Shown one piece after another: positions 59,530 through 64,000 of a stretch of DNA of 64,000 bases. The first letter of the stretch is position 1; the number at the start of each line of letters is the position of its first letter. Position numbers and translations under genes: made by a program. Under the pieces are notes generated by a model. It had not been told where the DNA came from and searched no databases. It was given only the letters and a program-made list of their open reading frames with translations. This DNA comes from Zhengitettix transpicula (Eukaryota; Arthropoda; Insecta; Orthoptera; Tetrigidae). Location: NCBI GenBank assembly GCA_037074705.1, contig CM073593.1:61917501-61981500 (forward strand), read 5' to 3'.

Positions 59530-62500
59530 TGGCATAGTATTTATCTCTAGGGGGTAGGTTTCAGAACATCAACAAACACTGTCCATAGTAAAACAGACTT
59601 TTCAGAAAAACTATAAAAACTTGTAAGATGAGATTATGTGTTATAAATGGAACGTGATTTGTGAAGAATCAGTCATTTACTGGTCTAGGTAACTTGAACT
59701 ACCCATATTAAGATTATATCAAACCTTTTTATATTTTCTTCATTATTATTTGAAAAAATTATGTTTCATTATTATTATAGTCAAAATAAATTAATGTATG
59801 TTGTACCAATACTGCTCAGCTAAGCTTAAAGCTTTTAATTTGATCAAGAGGCCTGCTTCATAAACTGATAGAGAAGTAAATATATATTCATTATTGTTGG
59901 TTTGAAACTTTTACCCTGTTCAATTACAGATCTTAGTTTTGCGATTAGTCCTCGCCACATGTGAGATACTGAAGTTATAAAGATACCAGTAGACTTGACT
60001 ACAATGTGCATATTAATACTAGTGCCACTTAAATGGTGAAACAAGCATTGCAAAATCTAGAAGACCACATGACCTAAATATCGGGAACTTGACATGCACC
60101 TAGTATCTTGAATTTCAAGACACTGGATATAAGAAGCATTTAATTTAAAATTTGTGGGAAAAAGGAAAGATTTCCCAAACAACACTTCAAAAAGCATTAA
60201 AAATCACCCTCTATCGACATTAATGGAAATAAGAAAAGTGTTAAGTAATAAAATTATCTGATGTAATTGGAAAAAATCTGCCCCATTGGCATAGTTTAAT
60301 CAATATAAAACATTCAGAAATTTAAAGGGAAGAGTGGTATTTCATCTATCACATAATTTAGTCTGTGGTTATTTCATTATTCGTTTATAACCTGTAGAAG
60401 AATTTTGATAAAAACAATAAATTCAGACTAACGTAATAATCGCGGTATTTTATCGCAGAAATGTCCACATTTCATATTAAAGTCCATTTTAAAAAGGGAG
60501 GATTACATTTGTTGATACAACGTCTTTTTCTCAAAATGTATTACCGACATACGCAATCAGTATTTAAAGTTTCATCGTAAGCTCATCTCGCTCGGCATTT
60601 GGCGTTATAGCTTAACAGTAACCGTTTTTAGCGGGAAAAGCGGAGTGTAATTATAACTTGAATAGGTATTAAAAATATTAGGGGAAGAGTGTGAGGTGAA
60701 GTGACCGTTGAAGTTCATACCTCCACTACTGAAAAATATTTAATTATGAAAAGAGCGATTCTTTATGTAAAAAGTAAATAATTTGTGGATATATTTTAAA
60801 TCGTAATTCAAAATGATTGGAAAATTAAATTGAAAATACGTAGATAAACAAATGACCAAAATGATTGACAATGAATATAATTTATTATTAAATATATAAT
60901 ACATTATCTTTTTTATTATCAGGGTCGTATTTCAGTGTGTACGGAAAGTATCTATTCACCTGTCATACGCTAACAAATGTTGGCAGTAACTCGTTGTAGT
61001 CTTCGGTGTTTGGAGTTTTTAAATTAACTCCGTGCGAAAACATGCAACTTGAATCGCCCGGCTACAGTGTCAAGGCTACTAGAGTGTTTCCCTGGTTTAG
61101 AAGGAAGACTTATATCATAATTCAATGCTCATTTTCCTCATTGGTATTCCTGCTCAATTTTGAAGTTATATTAAATATAGTCACGTGTATCAGTATTAGA
61201 AGATGACCGGATGACTCTTCTACTGCCAAAAAAAAATTATGTGATTTATAATTACAGTTTTTATTTGTGTAAAGTTGATTAAGAAGGCGTTACCATTCGA
61301 AAATAATGAAGGAAGTCTGTTGACTTTACATTAGAACAGTTGAGATACGATTCATGTCTAATCACAAGAAAATCGGGAATATTAGATTGCTGAACAGATG
61401 CAAATTTAGTAGAGTAAGAAGATAAAAAAGATTCAGTTACTTTTGCGAATACCATTATCTTCTATCCTCTGCTTATAGTAACATGCTTCAGCCATAATTA
61501 TGGTTCTAGCTTAAATACGATTTAAAATTGAAAGTATATCTGACATATATTAAATTTAAATCAGTCGAAATTGGCCAAGTCATAATATTTTCAACTATGC
61601 TAAAATCATGTATACTCATGTACTACTGGCAATTAAAACATTATTATTATTTATTACATTATAAGTTACAATATATTATCTGATGTAGAATACAACGTAA
61701 CGTTTCTCATCTTTGTATAGGGGCTTCATCAGACGTTATTTTATTAAAATTCCAATTTAAATATGTTTTAAATATTTAACATTATGGTTAATAATATTTT
61801 ATAAATAAAGATTCTGACTGTCGGCCAATTTATATCAATTCAAATTAAATATGTTTTCTCTGACTGTTTTACTTAGGTATCTCTTCCGACTTTTGACGAT
61901 GTTCAGTTGTAACATGAAAAAATTTTATAACATGATTTCTAACATTTTTACTTGGCTCCGCTTGAAATTCACTATTTTAATAACCGATGATTTAAAACAG
62001 CCATATAAATATGTATATAGTATAATATATATTAAATATAAAAAATAGTAAAAAGTAAGATAATTGTACTTGGAAAATTAGTTTTATATTCATTTTTAAT
62101 TGTAGTAGGCTTTATTATTGTGCTTCATTAATTATAATTTTATTTTACGTATATATTTATATTAAGATATTAGAATTACTGAACGATAAGATGAATGTAA
62201 AAATTTACTGATTCAGTCATGAAACTGATTTTTGCTAAGTAATAATAATAAATAAAAATAATTATTAAAAGCATTCTTGAGGATATTGATTCGTTGTTGT
62301 TATTTGCTTCTGACTTTAAGGATGGTGAATCTATGGTATACGCCTTTAATTGTACCGAAAACATTATAGTTATGAAATTGTCGATGAACTTAAAAATCGA
62401 AAAATATTTTTTATTTTTTTCATATGTTTTAATTTTTAATGCAATACTTCAATACACACATACAGATAATTATTTTTCGCATTTAAAATTTTATATTTTT

Positions 62501-62740
62501 ATACAAGGAGGTATATATATTTCTTTAAGTTACAATTTCGTTATTGACAAGTATTCTACATAAATGAGATGAAATAGCCAAAGATAAAATGAAATAATGA
62601 TATAAATCCTTGTTCCTTTAATTATCATCACTTCATTTTGTCTGTCAGTTGGCTATTTTATCTATCATTATACTTCAACATAGATGTATTATATTTTCAT
62701 TTCTAGTATTCTAGTTCCAAAGAGTAATTTCGTTTTCTGA
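59530..62740. other. AT-rich gene-free region
   Basis: Only chance frames (59844-60053, 61006-61206, 61851-62048, 62176-62563). A short complex patch at 60570-60640 has no recognised content. Confidence 0.45.
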
Positions 62741-62849
62741 TGTTGGCTAAAACTTACGCGTGCGTAAAACGCTGATTCGAAAAGAGCAATAATTTGATCT
62801 TGCAATATTCACTTGTGACGACTGGTGGGAAGTTGTAATATAATAAGTA
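62741..62849 (+). promoter_or_regulatory. Probable promoter/5' UTR of the right-edge gene
   Basis: Immediately upstream of the ATG at 62850 the sequence becomes less AT-rich and contains the palindrome TTACGCGTGCGTAA (62754-62767) and TGTGACGACTGG. No TATA box stands at a fitting distance. Assignment rests only on position before a well-supported first exon. Confidence 0.4.
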
Positions 62850-62966
62850 ATGGATGGACGTAAAAGTACCGTGAACTGCTTAAGTTTAAACAATGTACAG
62901 GAAATAGTTTTGTCCTGCGATTCAAGTGACGAGGATGACGCTCAAAATCAGCAACTTTCATCTAAA
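62850..62966 (+). CDS. First coding exon of an unrecognised gene (acidic, SIM-like N-terminus)
   Basis: ATG at 62850 opens 39 codons, MDGRKSTVNCLSL then NNVQEIVLSCDSSDEDDAQN, ending QQLSSK exactly at AAA|GTGAGT, a perfect donor. The next exon joins in phase 0. EIVLSCDSSDEDD fits a SUMO-interacting motif: a short hydrophobic core followed by Ser and acidic residues. SIMs occur in nuclear proteins such as SUMO-targeted ligases, PML-type and chromatin factors, so a nuclear role is plausible. The domain that would define the protein lies outside the window. The ATG context (AATAAGTAATGG) has G at +4. A transposase N-terminus can also be acidic and is not excluded. Confidence 0.7.
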
Positions 62967-63184
62967 GTGAGTAATTGTTTTGATAATGCAATGCAACAAT
63001 GCAAGCTCTGAATAAATAAAAATATAGTAACGTAGTGAAAATGTTGAAATTTATGTAGGCTTGATTGTTAACTAACACGTAAATCATAAGCTGAAGTAGT
63101 AATTATAGTGGAAATAACAAATAACTAGTATTATTCCTGTATTCTGTGGAGATGCTACTGATGTAATGCAAATTTTTGTTTCAG

Positions 63185-63244
63185 CCTCCTACATCTGTAA
63201 ACAGAAGCCAGTCATCAAATGCTGCCGAGAAAGCGGTGTCCAGG
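63185..63244 (+). CDS. Second coding exon of the right-edge gene
   Basis: Lies between AAATTTTTGTTTCAG (acceptor) and AGG|GTAAAA (donor), 60 bases, phase 0 in and out: PPTSVNRSQSSNAAEKAVSR. Low-complexity Ser/Asn/Ala composition is usual for a disordered linker. The 218-bp intron before it is AT-rich and short, in keeping with a genuine gene. The next exon is not visible by 64000. Confidence 0.65.
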
Positions 63245-64000
63245 GTAAAAAGCATATGTATTCAAACAGTACATTTAGGATATATTATATTTCTCTATTT
63301 TTTCAAATAATTTACACTTGAGTCTGCTTTAATTTTGATCATAATTATGTTCTAAAGTATAGTGTTTTATCCAAAGTAATATATACCACTAGTAGAATTT
63401 GGATCAAGCACATATTCCCAAAAACTTCATATTTTTACAAGGAAATACATTTTAAAAAAATGAATGCAAACAATAATTGCACGAGATACAAACAATTAAA
63501 TTTCAACAAAGCATTAAGGCAGTGGAGGTAGACCACGACAATGAATGATACGTAACAATTTAAAGGCATGCTATAGACTACATTATAACAAATGATATGA
63601 CAATCCCATGCTACATAATTTTTTGTGTTAATATAGTCTTGTTTCGTCAACTCTGTCGATATATATGTATGTAATTTAGCATATACACAAATCCGTTTTA
63701 TTCTTGTTACAATTGTACAATTACTGTTTGTACATTGTAGTACAAAAGCATTTCTCATCTGCTATTAATTAAGGTAGTCACCCATTGTCTACATACTGTT
63801 TTCATTTGAAATTCTTGTCAAACATAACCCACACGTTCCATTGTTATATGTTTGGTATCGGCAAATTCATGTACTTGAATACACTTAGGACATTATATTG
63901 TAATTCAATTATTTCTAATGTTTTGTTGATTTGATTCCAACGTAGAGCATCTATGAAATGTCATCTTAAAAATTCATATATATTTAATTCTGAGTTTCAA
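63245..64000. other. Intron 2 of the right-edge gene (to window end)
   Basis: AT-rich with no plausible third exon in phase. The minus-strand frame 63758-63435 (107 codons) is Ile/Val/Tyr/Cys-rich and hydrophobic with no domain; I treat it as chance. Confidence 0.5.

Noticed and set aside
62176..62563. Short frames on both strands at the right end as genes
   Set aside because: Extremely AT-rich, Ile/Phe/Tyr/Asn-dominated translations with no features.
1..64000. CRISPR array, prokaryotic operon or phage-like defence system
   Set aside because: No regularly spaced repeats, no ribosome-binding sites or dense gene packing; introns, SINEs, LINE and mariner remnants show eukaryotic nuclear DNA.

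Overview
The window is nuclear DNA of an arthropod, most likely an insect. It is AT-rich (about two-thirds A+T by eye), has long gene-free stretches and GT-AG introns, and carries many decayed eukaryotic transposable elements: mariner, a Jockey-like LINE and tRNA-derived SINEs. There are no bacterial-style operons, Shine-Dalgarno sites or CRISPR arrays. A large-genome insect such as a cockroach or termite would fit, but nothing seen here fixes the order.

Protein-coding content is very sparse. (1) A small secreted leucine-rich-repeat (LRR) gene lies on the minus strand at 47466-45373. It has two exons, a 1.4 kb intron, a signal peptide and a C-terminal LRR cap, but exon 1 needs one frameshift to read through. 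(2) The first two exons of a gene that runs off the right edge lie on the plus strand at 62850-62966 and 63185-63244. They have consensus splice sites and encode an acidic N-terminus resembling a SUMO-interacting motif. (3) Two weaker candidates are a possible terminal exon on the minus strand at 38343-38159 and an unrecognised ORF at 44970-45260. Most other ORFs look like chance.

Mobile and repeated DNA accounts for most of the recognisable structure. At 16785-15545 (minus) there is a LINE with endonuclease motifs and an apparent ORF2 end plus 3' tail, but no reverse transcriptase between them. A reverse-transcriptase scrap with YADD is at 59415-59525. Two adjacent mariner remnants lie at 53207-54905. 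There are tRNA-derived SINEs at about 20835, 35880, 43585 and 58285. A two-copy dispersed family lies at 23440 and 42840 (the longer copy starts with a perfect 10-bp hairpin), and a second two-copy family at 12647 and 57590. Also present are a diverged pair of about 290 bp at 36751 and 38772, two tandem duplications (11560-12053 and 46026-46171), and a pair of arms of about 110-120 bp in inverted orientation bounding 1.43 kb at 32247-33680.

Between these are many islands of 200-600 bp that are visibly richer in G+C and more complex than the AT background, without a convincing coding frame. Some carry recognisable binding-site-like words: a perfect RFX X-box palindrome at 12278, CRE palindromes at 52108 and 55814, homeodomain-like clusters at 21500, and a duplicated GCAGCATGC around TAATT at 6457. 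Their spacing suggests a cis-regulatory landscape, but this is inference; cross-species conservation would be the test. All calls are by eye and hand translation, with no database search.
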